DNA of 20,305 nucleotides. Source: a virus. The translations under genes were made by a program, and so were the position numbers. The notes beneath the pieces were generated by a model. The model was not told the DNA's origin. It worked only from the letters and a program-made list of their open reading frames with translations, and did not search any database. This document shows positions 6,147-14,189 of this stretch, piece after piece. Every line of letters begins with the position of its first letter. The stretch's first letter is position 1. Location of the stretch: IMG/VR virus record IMGVR_UViG_3300020187_000281, positions 1 through 20,305 of that record; one strand, 5' to 3'.

Positions 6147-7594
6147 TAGATCACCTCGACAGTTATATCTGAGAGTATAGTCCTAGCGTATTCTGAATCT
6201 GAAATAGATAACTTAGTTGTTTGCCAATTAACAGGATTAGGCGTATCACCTTGATTAGTTATTTGTTGTACACTTACTATAAGAGCCTCTAAAGAACCTA
6301 CTGCTGTAATAATTCCACCAAAGTAGTTAATAGGTATTACATCCTGTCCCAGTGATAGCTGATCTGTACTCTCTACAATAGATGCTTTAATTAAGTCAAC
6401 ACCATCTGTAGGAAAACTAGTCTCTGTGTGTTCTGTATATTCAATCTTAAATGCTAAGTTAATAGTAGGTGGCCTAGTAATATATATAGTCTTTTGAGTA
6501 CCATATTTATTAGTCGTTACTACACCTGTATTACCATAGGATTGGATACCAGCAGGTTTAGCTACTCTTACTGCTATAGCTATATCTAAATCAACACCGC
6601 CCTGTACAACAGTCTCAAAACTATTAGCAGGTCTTCCTTCTCCATCAACAACACTTGTATCATTCTCTGTAACCTTAGCTACTGTAACACCTTCTGTTAC
6701 TGTTACATCATCTTGTATAGCTTCTACTGTAGCCTTACCACCTGTGCCTTGAGTAGTGAGCATCCTTGTACGGTATATCTCATCTGACTCTTTATCACGT
6801 CCTGTGACATAAGCAGTGGGATTAGTAGTAACTACATTAGAAGACGTAACCATCTTTGTAACACTGTTAGATGGTGCATCAATAGATCCAAACTCTTGTG
6901 CTTCTACGTAACCTAGAGATGTAACATCGTGTGTTGATATATAAGCCAATGTAGATACTTTTAATACTTGATTATTAACACCTTCAATAACTAAGTAAGT
7001 ATTATCTGTATCTAACGTGGCTGTAAATAACGTAGGACTTGTTGCATCAATAGATGCTTTTAATCCTGTAATTATCTCTAATGCTGTAGCACTACCATCA
7101 CTTGTAAATGTGTAGGCTATATCATTGATATTAATTCTATACAATGTAGAATCTAATACTGTGTTGATAGAATACTCTACTCGTGTACAAGCATTAGTTG
7201 TAATAGTAAGAGAGGATGTAGTGACAAACCTATCTAATGTATTAGGGTTTTCTAATACAGCACCAGCATTTAGTACGAAGCCATTTTGCTGTGTAAACCT
7301 TTGTGTAGATGTAAATGACTTAGCAGCTGCTTGCCTAGGAACATTCAGCAATACACCTATATCATCTAAACTTGTACCCTCTGCTTTAAGAGGGTTTTGA
7401 GAGTTAACTACTACTTCTAACGCCTCCTCTACTTCAGATATCTTTGTTGCTAAGATATTAGCATCCTGTCCAAACTTTTCATCATCTCTAATAGTTAAGT
7501 CTGGATGTACTAATTCTTGATAAGAAGACAACATACTATCTAGTACTTCTGGTTGTCGCCTTATTGTTAAACCTTCGGCTGTTAACTCTGCCAT
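6146..7594 (-). CDS. Baseplate J-like wedge protein
   Basis: A 482-aa protein of the Baseplate_J family (phage P2 gpJ, T4 gp6 role), which forms the baseplate ring around the hub. Visible features are the N-terminal helical part with GTSLDDIGVLLNVPRQAA (residues 73-90), the central GRDKESDEIYRTRMLTTQGT segment that is diagnostic for the family (after residue 265), and the C-terminal strands with NYFGGI and a closing ILSDITVEVI. Residues about 149-211 form an inserted beta/alpha unit (YTFTSDGSATALEIITGL) also seen in the sheath. The start is an ATG at 7594 with GGAGGGGG directly upstream. Confidence 0.92.
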   Translation of the reverse strand: MAELTAEGLTIRRQPEVLDSMLSSYQELVHPDLTIRDDEKFGQDANILATKISEVEEALEVVVNSQNPLKAEGTSLDDIGVLLNVPRQAAAKSFTSTQRFTQQNGFVLNAGAVLENPNTLDRFVTTSSLTITTNACTRVEYSINTVLDSTLYRININDIAYTFTSDGSATALEIITGLKASIDATSPTLFTATLDTDNTYLVIEGVNNQVLKVSTLAYISTHDVTSLGYVEAQEFGSIDAPSNSVTKMVTSSNVVTTNPTAYVTGRDKESDEIYRTRMLTTQGTGGKATVEAIQDDVTVTEGVTVAKVTENDTSVVDGEGRPANSFETVVQGGVDLDIAIAVRVAKPAGIQSYGNTGVVTTNKYGTQKTIYITRPPTINLAFKIEYTEHTETSFPTDGVDLIKASIVESTDQLSLGQDVIPINYFGGIITAVGSLEALIVSVQQITNQGDTPNPVNWQTTKLSISDSEYARTILSDITVEVI

Positions 7595-7609
7595 TCCCCC
7601 TCCTAATTA

Positions 7610-8002
7610 TTAAGAAACAGTAAGAGATAAAATATTATCTACTGTTAGTGTACTACCTGAACTTGTTACTGCTGTAAATGAGATACTTAATTGTCTAGTG
7701 GGTTTATCTAGTGTAGACTCATAAGTTGTAATACTTTGTATATTCTCTCTATCTAAAATATCTTGATATATATAAGAATCTAGTAATTGCTTAGTTGTCT
7801 TACCAAGTAATTGTATGTTATTATTATCATTCTTCAGATAAGGGATACCAGTAAGTATATTGAAATCCCATTCACCTCTATAAGTAGATAGACTTATCAA
7901 CACTTGTTGTTTACTTGATTGTTCTATTGTACTTGTATATTGTGGAGAGCCATTTACTATAGCTATATCTCCACTCTCATCTAGGAGGTAATCTATACTC
8001 AT
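7610..8002 (-). CDS. Baseplate wedge protein, gp25-like (W)
   Basis: A 130-aa protein with the T4 gp25 / P2 gpW outline: an N-terminal DYLLDESGDIAIVNGSPQY, then a helix, LSTYRGEWDFNILTGIPYLK (residues about 39-58; G-E-W-x-x-x-x-x-x-G-I-P-Y is typical), and a C-terminal half with ENIQSI and RQLSISFTAVTSSG strands. It links the sheath-proximal wedge to the hub. It sits between the PAAR tip and baseplate J, the usual order. AGGAG stands 7 bases before the ATG at 8002. Confidence 0.82.
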   Translation of the reverse strand: MSIDYLLDESGDIAIVNGSPQYTSTIEQSSKQQVLISLSTYRGEWDFNILTGIPYLKNDNNNIQLLGKTTKQLLDSYIYQDILDRENIQSITTYESTLDKPTRQLSISFTAVTSSGSTLTVDNILSLTVS

Positions 8003-8004
8003 AT

Positions 8005-8274
8005 CTAATCTCCTATAAATATATTATCTGAACCTGCTGATAATGTGTGTCCACACGAAGCCGCATCGCCTGTCCTGCAAACAGCTATACCATTCACAAA
8101 GACTGTGGAACTCCCTTCCACCATTGTAGGGGATGCGTGTACTCCATCCCCATGTCCTGTTACTGCCGCCCCTACTAAAACTATAGGACTTCCATTCACT
8201 ATAACATCAGGAGCTATAACGCCTATAATGATGTCACCTGCACTGTCAACACCTACTCTTCCAACACCCTTCAT
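8005..8274 (-). CDS. PAAR-domain spike tip protein
   Basis: An 89-aa protein with the PAAR fold pattern: repeated VNG turns (VIVNGSPIVLVG, VFVNGIAVCRTGD) and the zinc-ligand candidates H41, H46, C74 and H76 (GHGDGVH and SCGH). PAAR proteins cap the beta-helical spike with a zinc-held cone and help puncture the outer membrane. It directly follows the spike gene, which fits. The full length agrees with the minimal PAAR domain, and no toxin or effector extension is attached. Confidence 0.92.
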   Translation of the reverse strand: MKGVGRVGVDSAGDIIIGVIAPDVIVNGSPIVLVGAAVTGHGDGVHASPTMVEGSSTVFVNGIAVCRTGDAASCGHTLSAGSDNIFIGD

Positions 8275-8282
8275 AAGTAATC

Positions 8283-8855
8283 CTAAGTGTTCATATTTAT
8301 ATTAGCTGCTGTGAGTGTTAAATCACCTGTTGTAGTTATAGTAGAATTACCACCTACTACTACATCATAATCTGTAGCTACGTTTAAACTGACACTCCCA
8401 CTTGGTTTCATCCTCCAACTACTACCAGCAAACTTTATTTCTACGTCAGTGGGGTTAGGTTTTAAGTTAGATGTTGTTGTATACAACCCAGCTATGGCTA
8501 TTGCATCTGTTACAGAATGATGTCTAGTGGATGGGGTTGGTAATACTTCTTGTCCATTACTAGCTTCCCAGTTATCTAAGTTTCTCATTGAGAATAACAA
8601 GCAAACTCCATCTCCCTCTTTAATAGGGAAAGATATAACTGCACCTCCAGCAGAAGGCATAATAACAGGGACATTATCTATTTGTTGTGGAAGTAAGTTA
8701 ACACCATCTTGGTATAATCTTCCAATAAGAGGTTGTACAGATATGGTTTGTAATGTACTATAATCATCTACATTAACTACTTTAGCAGGTAACATAGTGT
8801 AGACATCCGACCTTATCTTATCCTCTATTAAGGAATTTATTAAATCTATATCCAC
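8283..8855 (-). CDS. Central baseplate spike (Gp138 N-terminal / gpV-like)
   Basis: A 190-aa protein. Residues about 18-125 form the OB-fold of the Gp138-type membrane-piercing spike: MLPAKVVNVDDYS, QTISVQPLIGRLYQDG, NVPVIMPSAGGAVISFPIKE, GD-x-x-CLLFS and RHHSVTDAIAIAGL. The last 55 residues are alternating short strands (GSVSLNVATDYDVVVGGNST and onward), a trimeric beta-helix needle that would receive the PAAR tip. The start is GTG at 8855 with GGAG 6 bases upstream (TTGGAGTAGTAAGTG). No in-frame ATG is better placed. Confidence 0.88.
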   Translation of the reverse strand: MDIDLINSLIEDKIRSDVYTMLPAKVVNVDDYSTLQTISVQPLIGRLYQDGVNLLPQQIDNVPVIMPSAGGAVISFPIKEGDGVCLLFSMRNLDNWEASNGQEVLPTPSTRHHSVTDAIAIAGLYTTTSNLKPNPTDVEIKFAGSSWRMKPSGSVSLNVATDYDVVVGGNSTITTTGDLTLTAANINMNT

Positions 8856-8858
8856 TTA

Positions 8859-9899
8859 CTACTCCAACCTTTTTAATGTTAATTCTGTATCCCAAGCTGC
8901 ACCTTCGAAGTCCAAGGTGTACTTAATAGTCTCAACCTCATAACTACCTTTTAAACTAGAACTTGTATCTAACTTAACAATATTAGGTAATCGAATCCTA
9001 CCATCTAAGAATGTAACTGCTTTAATACCAGACTTGCTACCTTGTGTTATTGATATACCAGCAGTATTCTTCAAAGGTTTAACTGGATGTTTCAATAAAG
9101 AGTCTGTTAATGTGAAACTTTCTTTCTTCTTTACATGTCCGTATAGCGAGCCATCTGGCTGTATGTATAGTTTACCTAAGTAAATATAGTATATATAATT
9201 AATCTCCTTGAGTACTTTAGAGAGTTCCTGTAGGACATTTCCTTCATACACTCTTCCATTAGGGAGTGTTTTTAATAGAGGTTCTAAGTACTCAAAATCA
9301 GACTCTTGTGATCTTCTCGATGCTAGTAATGTCCTGCTAATGGTATAAGGTCTATATATAACAGGGCGAGGATCTGGTAATCCTTCGTAGAACTCTCCTA
9401 GTGGGAGTCCATTTTCACCTAACGTGTTTACTAAGCTCTTAATAAGTGTCTTATAAGTTGTTTTAGGAGCTACTGAACCGCTAACTCTAAGATTACTTAT
9501 TATATTCTGAGAGTCTTTACAGACAATAGTTGTTACACTGTCCTTACCTCTATTCTCAAAGGCTGTAAATACTGTTGTAATATCCCCTGTAAATATGACA
9601 GGTAAATCAGAAGATGAGTTATATCCTGCTTTTAATATAACCCTATCATTCTGCCTTATACTCTCTTGGGATTTTTCTGAGATATTGTATATCTTAATAA
9701 TAACAGCGCCGTTAGTTCCAGATTTTGTGTAAGTTATAGTAGTAGTAAAATGATGCTCTGTTAATACTATTGCACCTGCTGTTTGCTTAGTGAAGTTATT
9801 TATAAGACCTGTACTACTAATTTCGTTTTGATTTATTGATACATCTTCTGGTATAAATCTGGCAACTGATAACTCATACTTTCTTATCCAGTTAGTCAC
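8859..9899 (-). CDS. Baseplate hub protein (gpD / gp27-like)
   Basis: A hub protein of about 346 aa. It shows strand-rich N-terminal domains (TTTITYTKSGTNGAVIIKIY, ILKAGY-x-x-x-x-x-LPVIFTGDI), a helical insertion with SQESDFEYLEPLLKTLPNGR, and a C-terminal region with LYIQPDG and GSYEVETIKYTLDF before the final LTLKRLE. This matches phage hub proteins that hold the spike trimer. I chose the GTG at 9899, giving MTNWIRKYEL, because GAGG (9909-9906) lies 6 bases ahead. An ATG at 9911 would add four residues but has a poor ribosome site and overlaps the upstream gene by 20 bases. Confidence 0.82.
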   Translation of the reverse strand: MTNWIRKYELSVARFIPEDVSINQNEISSTGLINNFTKQTAGAIVLTEHHFTTTITYTKSGTNGAVIIKIYNISEKSQESIRQNDRVILKAGYNSSSDLPVIFTGDITTVFTAFENRGKDSVTTIVCKDSQNIISNLRVSGSVAPKTTYKTLIKSLVNTLGENGLPLGEFYEGLPDPRPVIYRPYTISRTLLASRRSQESDFEYLEPLLKTLPNGRVYEGNVLQELSKVLKEINYIYYIYLGKLYIQPDGSLYGHVKKKESFTLTDSLLKHPVKPLKNTAGISITQGSKSGIKAVTFLDGRIRLPNIVKLDTSSSLKGSYEVETIKYTLDFEGAAWDTELTLKRLE

Positions 9900-10233
9900 T
9901 AAACACCTCATCTATCTCTGAAGGTGTAAAATATATAAGCTCATAGTCTAAGTCTACACCTAAGTTATCAAAACCTACTGGCGTTGTAGTATTACTCTTT
10001 CTAAAACAGATAATATCGCCTTCAAAATTATCTAATCTATATCTGGACAATAGACTTTGATTTTCCATAACCTTTACACCTAACTTCAATGCTGTGCTAT
10101 CTGAATTGTATATATCGAAATACCACCTACTGTCCCTACTATTAAATCTAAACTTAAAGTCATAAGTATTTAATCCTAACGATACATTAAATAAATCAGT
10201 GGTTGTGGATGGCACTGGTATGATACTTGGCAT
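9892..10233 (-). CDS. Baseplate plug protein (Pam3 gp18 / DUF6983-like)
   Basis: A 113-aa beta protein. The pattern YDFKFRFNSRDSRWYFDIYN (residues 24-43), LKLGVKVMENQSLLSRYR and FDNLGVDLDYELIYF is that of the small plug protein described in the cyanophage Pam3 baseplate and found beside hub genes in many phages. It is thought to fill the hub lumen below the tape measure. It lies between the Dit-like adaptor and the hub, as expected. The ribosome site is TAGG, 6 bases before the ATG. Confidence 0.78.
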   Translation of the reverse strand: MPSIIPVPSTTTDLFNVSLGLNTYDFKFRFNSRDSRWYFDIYNSDSTALKLGVKVMENQSLLSRYRLDNFEGDIICFRKSNTTTPVGFDNLGVDLDYELIYFTPSEIDEVFSD

Positions 10234-10247
10234 ATAAAACCTATTTA

Positions 10248-10865
10248 TTACTTAGAAAGTAAATCTGAAAGAATTGAATTTCTACCTAGAGATCTTCTCC
10301 TAGCTTCTAATGCTGGATCAGTTTTAGAAGATGTATCTTTGGTAATAGGTGCTTCTTTTGGTGTCTCAGGAGGTATGATTGTAAGACTCTTTACTTTCAC
10401 AGATGACTCTACAAAACTTCTAGTAGCTGGTGCTATAATTCTTATTTTCTTAAAAGATAAAGATACCTTATAAGAGGAAAGTGTACCACCTGCTATACCA
10501 TTTTCAGGATCTTGTTTAAAACTTGCATTCAATAATACACAACTGTTTATTACCCTTATAGGATTTCCTGCACCTTCTGTTAACCCTACACTGACAGAAA
10601 CTATCTGTTTAGAGTTACGTATTTTTTCAATCTTAGATATAAACTCTACCGATGAGATATCCTCTCCTGTTGAAGAGTTTATATCTGTGATAACACCTGA
10701 GAAGGATATTTCATCCCCTGTGTTAACTATATTATCAGAAGCAAAACCCCCATCCTCTACTGGAAATTCAGTTACCCTAGAGTTTAATACCCTTGATACT
10801 TGTAATGTAGCATCCATAGAAAATGCTTCTTCATTTGTAATTATAGAAAAATACCTTATAGCCAT
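10248..10865 (-). CDS. Dit-like baseplate hub adaptor
   Basis: A 205-aa protein. Residues about 24-66 (SRVLNSRVTEFPVEDGGFAS, then NIVNTGDEISFSGVITDINS) match the Dit-like phage tail protein pattern, with the characteristic FPVEDG. A beta-rich second half (SSYKVSLSFKKIRII) follows, and then a Pro/Lys/Thr linker with a short helical tail (ALEARRRSLGRNSILSDLLS). It would connect the tail tube end to the hub. It follows the tape measure, as usual. AAGGAG sits 5 bases before the ATG at 10865. Confidence 0.82.
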   Translation of the reverse strand: MAIRYFSIITNEEAFSMDATLQVSRVLNSRVTEFPVEDGGFASDNIVNTGDEISFSGVITDINSSTGEDISSVEFISKIEKIRNSKQIVSVSVGLTEGAGNPIRVINSCVLLNASFKQDPENGIAGGTLSSYKVSLSFKKIRIIAPATRSFVESSVKVKSLTIIPPETPKEAPITKDTSSKTDPALEARRRSLGRNSILSDLLSK

Positions 10866-10874
10866 ATTAACTCC

Positions 10875-12905
10875 TTAAAATAAAACAGCTTGACTACTAG
10901 AATATAAATCCATCTCTCCTACTAATCTCCTACCGAACTCTTCTGGAGACTCCCCAGATGTTTGAGTTAATGTTATTTTATCTATATTAACTTGAGTATT
11001 AGATGTCTTGTTTGATGAACCATTACTTATTACATTTCTACCTAGTGAGTCTAATTTACTAGGTGTAGATAGTTTATCATATACCCAATTTAATCCCTCC
11101 ATTAGCAAAAATAAAGGTAACGCTGTTCTTAGTAAGGATCTTAAAGCAAACCTCATTGCTAATAATCCTTTAGTAGCCACAGAAGTCCCTGTGGACATTG
11201 CAAAGAAACCTTTAGTCATTGCCATGGCATTTATAGCACCTGCTGCTAATTGTGCTGTCATACCACTAAGAGCTATTACTAGTTTAGGTATTAATAAAAT
11301 ACCTAGTATTCTAAAAGCCCATACTAAACCTTGACCTTCATCCATTCCTAATATTTGAGCTATGTTGTCTAACAACCTTAATGGAGCTGTAAGTACTTTT
11401 GCTAAAATAGAGAAACCAAATGTTAAACCTTTTAATGCAGGCGTTATAGCTTCAATCAATATAGCTGCACCTGAGAATATACTTTTTAGTAAATCTCCTA
11501 ATCCCGCATTAGCAATACCCTCAACAGCCTTATCCTTGGCATTAATCATCCTAGTTTCTTCTGCGGATATAGAACCCATTGCAGCTAATAATGAACCAGA
11601 TTGTTTACCCATATCACTAAGGTTTCTAGCTACTATCTCTGTGAATTTCTTAGCATCAACACCTGCTGTCTTAATAGTATCTTTAAAACTCTTACCATTC
11701 TCAGATAAGTGATCTTTAGCTGTAATACCCATCTCATTTAATGCTGCTGTTGCTGCACCCATAAAGGCGGGTACTTGGTCAACCACTTGGTTGATCTCTT
11801 GTGCTTGAACTACAGAACCAGAGATCATCTGTCTAAAACCTAGTAAAGCTAGTTTAGCTGACTCTGCGCTTGTAGCTGATGATGCTAAACCTTCTGTGAG
11901 GTTGGTGAATACTTGTTTAGCCTTTTCAGGATCAACGCCACCTGATATAGCAGCTACATTAAACGTAGCAAATGCCTTAGCTGTATCTTTATATCTAAGA
12001 CCTAACCTCTCCGTTAATGCGTCAACATATTTTAAATCTTCTGCTGATTTAACTGCATTGCCAGATGCTAATAGAGATGCAACACCAATGTTCTCCATCT
12101 CTGCTGCTGTATTTTTAAGATGAGATACACCTGCCATAATAGCAAATACAGATACCCAACTTCTGGCCATATTCTTCAACGAATCAGTCATACCATTAGC
12201 GGCAAACTTATTAGCATTAAATCGTTTAGTTAGCTGGGCTGACTCTCTACCAACCTTAGTTAACTGATCTTTACTTCCTTGCAATGTCTTATTATAATTT
12301 AAGAAGGTGGCATCTGTTTTCTTAGTGGATTTAGCTAAATTATCTTGTGCATGTTTTAAACTTTTTAAGGTGTTCTCAACTCTAGCTATAGTGCCTTGAG
12401 TTTCTTTTCCACCTATTTTACGAAGTGTTTGTAACTTCTCTTCTGCTCTTACTTGAAGGCGTTGTAACTCAATGTTTCTATTCTGTCTTTCATTAACATT
12501 GATATTACCTGCACCAGCTTTTCTCCCATCTCTTTTTCTATTCTCTATAAGAGCTAGAGAGTGTGTCTTTTCTAAGGCTATCTCTCTTTTTTTCATAGCA
12601 GCCATCTCTGCTGCTAAATTATACTCTTTCTTCTTACTACTTAAACTATCCCTATTTATTCTTTTCTGATTTTCTTCTATTGCCTGCTGATGAGTCTTCT
12701 CTGCCTTCCTTTGTCTTTTTCTTTCATTATTCATCTCATTGGCTAAGGCAAGCTCATCTTTGTTAATACCTTGAGATTTCATCTTAGGTTTAACTTTCAT
12801 ATCCTTGTCGAAAGATGCAAACCTCTTTTCTAAATCTTTAAAACTCTTATTAAAATCCCTAAGGTCGAGTCCTAGCTTTACAGCATAATCATTATCACCT
12901 ACCAT
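10875..12905 (-). CDS. Tape measure protein
   Basis: A 676-aa protein. Residues 15-225 are a charged coiled coil with an internal near-repeat (about 52-85 and 96-128, both containing KTH and IEN). Residues about 235-445 form the conserved tape-measure N-terminal domain (GVASLLASGNAVKSAEDLKY, GLRYKDTAKAFATFNVAAIS, LLGFRQMISGSVVQAQEINQ, VPAFMGAATAALNEMGIT). Hydrophobic helices follow (about 475-610). At about 1.5 angstrom per residue, a general rule for tape measures, the tail would be near 100 nm. It lies after the chaperone pair, the standard order. The ribosome site is weak (GAGG 12 bases away), so translation probably relies on read-on from the upstream frame. Confidence 0.93.
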   Translation of the reverse strand: MVGDNDYAVKLGLDLRDFNKSFKDLEKRFASFDKDMKVKPKMKSQGINKDELALANEMNNERKRQRKAEKTHQQAIEENQKRINRDSLSSKKKEYNLAAEMAAMKKREIALEKTHSLALIENRKRDGRKAGAGNINVNERQNRNIELQRLQVRAEEKLQTLRKIGGKETQGTIARVENTLKSLKHAQDNLAKSTKKTDATFLNYNKTLQGSKDQLTKVGRESAQLTKRFNANKFAANGMTDSLKNMARSWVSVFAIMAGVSHLKNTAAEMENIGVASLLASGNAVKSAEDLKYVDALTERLGLRYKDTAKAFATFNVAAISGGVDPEKAKQVFTNLTEGLASSATSAESAKLALLGFRQMISGSVVQAQEINQVVDQVPAFMGAATAALNEMGITAKDHLSENGKSFKDTIKTAGVDAKKFTEIVARNLSDMGKQSGSLLAAMGSISAEETRMINAKDKAVEGIANAGLGDLLKSIFSGAAILIEAITPALKGLTFGFSILAKVLTAPLRLLDNIAQILGMDEGQGLVWAFRILGILLIPKLVIALSGMTAQLAAGAINAMAMTKGFFAMSTGTSVATKGLLAMRFALRSLLRTALPLFLLMEGLNWVYDKLSTPSKLDSLGRNVISNGSSNKTSNTQVNIDKITLTQTSGESPEEFGRRLVGEMDLYSSSQAVLF

Positions 12906-12923
12906 ATTAATCGCTAGCCTCTA

Positions 12924-13630
12924 TCATTTATTAGGATTCTTTTCTTCTTGATCTTTTTCATGTGCTTGTACATAAGCACTTCTAGTTTCAATATATTCCA
13001 TTAGGTCATATATCTCTGGGAGTGTTCTATCATATAGTAATGTTCTAACACACCTATCACCCTCTGGAGTGTGTTCACTAGATGCTAACCCATAAGCAAT
13101 TCTTTTTGTAAGAGAGAGGGAAGACTTCTCTTCCACTAACTTCTCTATTCTTTTGACGTGTCTTCCGTAGTTGTCATTTTGTTCTTTAAAAGGATTTCTG
13201 AAAAAATGTCTGTTGTCCCCATCTCCAGAAATCCTTGTGTAAAAGTCTCTGGGGTTAAGCCATTCTCCTGTACACTCCAAATACATAAAGGGATAATCTT
13301 TCCTTTCTCTTTACCTTTGAAATCTTCTTCTAGGTTAACTGGTGCGCCATCTACATATAAACCAGTTAGTAACTTCTTAACTAAGTCTAATACATTTGCT
13401 TTACCCATAGACATATTTAATGCCTGTGCTAAATGTTTACCTATATCTAAATCTTTGAAATCTTCTCCTGTGAAAAGACCTCCATCATAAGCTGCACCTA
13501 TAGGCAGAGCTAATAATTCCATTAGTTGTTGACCAACAGTAATGGAATCTGTTAAATTCATTAATTTGAGGGCATATTCTTTACCATCAAACTCTTTCTG
13601 TACTACACCTGCTTTACTTAAAGCATTCAT
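12924..13630 (-). CDS. Tail assembly chaperone, -1 frameshift product (G-T type)
   Basis: The 161-codon chaperone frame (13630-13145) overlaps a second frame (13286-12924) shifted by -1. A canonical slippery heptamer T TTA AAG lies in the overlap at 13190-13184, in the right phase. A slip there gives residues 1-149 of the first frame plus 86 residues from the second, about 235 aa, ending HEKDQEEKNPNK. The second frame has no good ribosome site for an independent start. This is the gpG/gpGT arrangement known from lambda and many tailed phages: the short and long forms bind the tape measure and recruit tube subunits. Its position between tube and tape measure agrees. Confidence 0.85.
13119..13166 (-). 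other. Possible frameshift-stimulating RNA structure
   Basis: Downstream of the slippery site, GGAAGAC (13166-13160) can pair with GTCTTCC (13125-13119). Alternatively GGAAGA-GAAG-TCTTCC (13134-13119) forms a compact hairpin. The two pairings compete. The first stem begins 17 bases after the heptamer, farther than the usual 5-9, so a stimulating role is uncertain. Confidence 0.3.
13145..13630 (-). CDS. Tail assembly chaperone, short form (G-like)
   Basis: A 161-aa soluble, mostly helical protein starting at ATG 13630 with a strong GGAGGAG site 6 bases upstream. The N-terminal FDGKEYALKLMNLTDSITVG (residues 14-33) is the FDGKEY-type opening seen in many tail assembly chaperones, followed by hydrophobic helices (QQLMELLALPIGA, LVKKLLTGLYVDG). 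The last 12 codons (150-161) lie past the slippery site and are present only in the unshifted form. The protein is needed for tail assembly and is normally absent from the finished virion. Confidence 0.83.
   Translation of the reverse strand: MNALSKAGVVQKEFDGKEYALKLMNLTDSITVGQQLMELLALPIGAAYDGGLFTGEDFKDLDIGKHLAQALNMSMGKANVLDLVKKLLTGLYVDGAPVNLEEDFKGKEKGKIIPLCIWSVQENGLTPETFTQGFLEMGTTDIFSEILLKNKMTTTEDTSKE
13184..13190 (-). other. -1 ribosomal frameshift slippery site (TTTAAAG)
   Basis: The heptamer is in phase X XXY YYZ relative to the chaperone frame: T, then TTA (codon 148), then AAG (codon 149). After a one-base backward slip the tRNAs re-pair with TTT and AAA, and translation continues in the overlapping frame with GAA. 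Confidence 0.83.
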
Positions 13631-13652
13631 TATAATCTCCTCCTACATACTA

Positions 13653-13668
13653 AGGGGCAAAAGCCCCT
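13653..13668 (-). other. Stem-loop directly after the tail tube gene
   Basis: AGGGGC-TTTT-GCCCCT on the minus strand, a perfect 6-bp GC-rich stem with a four-base loop, begins 5 bases after the tube stop codon. No T run follows, so it is not a typical terminator. A 3' mRNA-stabilising or processing hairpin, or partial terminator, is more likely. Confidence 0.65.
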
Positions 13669-13673
13669 CCTAT

Positions 13674-14174
13674 TTACCCAACAAATGAGCCTAAGTTATC
13701 AATACCTGCCTTAATCTCAGCAAGGATACCTACTTCATCTACGATACCTTCTGGTGTAACTAAGAACTGCATACCCTCTGCAAATATCTTCCAAGTTCTT
13801 TCACCATACTCTGCACTATAATCTAATGTAGGTGTAGCTTGGATATGACAATCAGATAAAAGAGCAATAGCACCACCTGATGAATCTTTAAATGTAAAAG
13901 ACCCTCTAGTTTTAGTATTGTTAAGTTCTTCATAGTTAACCACACTTGATAATGCGATATCTGCTGGAGAACCAGCAAACACTGTTAACTCAAACATGCC
14001 TGTTCTATTAGGATTAACTGCAATAGCAGATTCCCCAAAAGCACCCACTGCTACGGTTGTTAGATCTTCATTACGAGAGATACTTGCAAAGTTACTTGCG
14101 ACACCTGTAATATTAAATCCAAGGAAAGCAATCTCTACTTTCCTACTTGAATAAATTGGTAATGCACCTGCCAT
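13674..14174 (-). CDS. Tail tube protein (DUF3277-like)
   Basis: A 166-aa beta-rich protein fitting the DUF3277 tail tube family: YSSRKVEIAFLGFNITGVAS (residues 8-27), FASISRNEDLTTVAVGAFGE, the RTGMFELTVFAGSPADIALS segment, GSFTFKDSSGGAIALLSDCH and TWKIFAEG. It polymerises into the inner tube of the contractile tail through which DNA passes. It follows the sheath gene by 15 bases, the normal pairing. AGGAG lies 9 bases ahead of ATG 14174, and a stem-loop follows the stop, in keeping with high expression. Confidence 0.9.
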   Translation of the reverse strand: MAGALPIYSSRKVEIAFLGFNITGVASNFASISRNEDLTTVAVGAFGESAIAVNPNRTGMFELTVFAGSPADIALSSVVNYEELNNTKTRGSFTFKDSSGGAIALLSDCHIQATPTLDYSAEYGERTWKIFAEGMQFLVTPEGIVDEVGILAEIKAGIDNLGSFVG

Positions 14175-14189
14175 TATATCTATCTCCTA

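Noticed and set aside
7125-7400. Plus-strand open frames opposite structural genes (for example here, 11008-11334, 11362-11712 and 13158-13490).
   Set aside because: They mirror well-supported minus-strand genes, lack ribosome sites or family patterns, and reflect antisense codon composition.
8859-9911. Hub gene starting at ATG 9911.
   Set aside because: GTG at 9899 has a GAGG site at ideal spacing; the ATG does not and would overlap the upstream gene by 20 bases.
12924-13286. Independent gene starting at the ATG at 13286.
   Set aside because: No ribosome site, and the overlap contains an in-phase -1 slippery heptamer, so it is better read as the frameshift extension of the chaperone.
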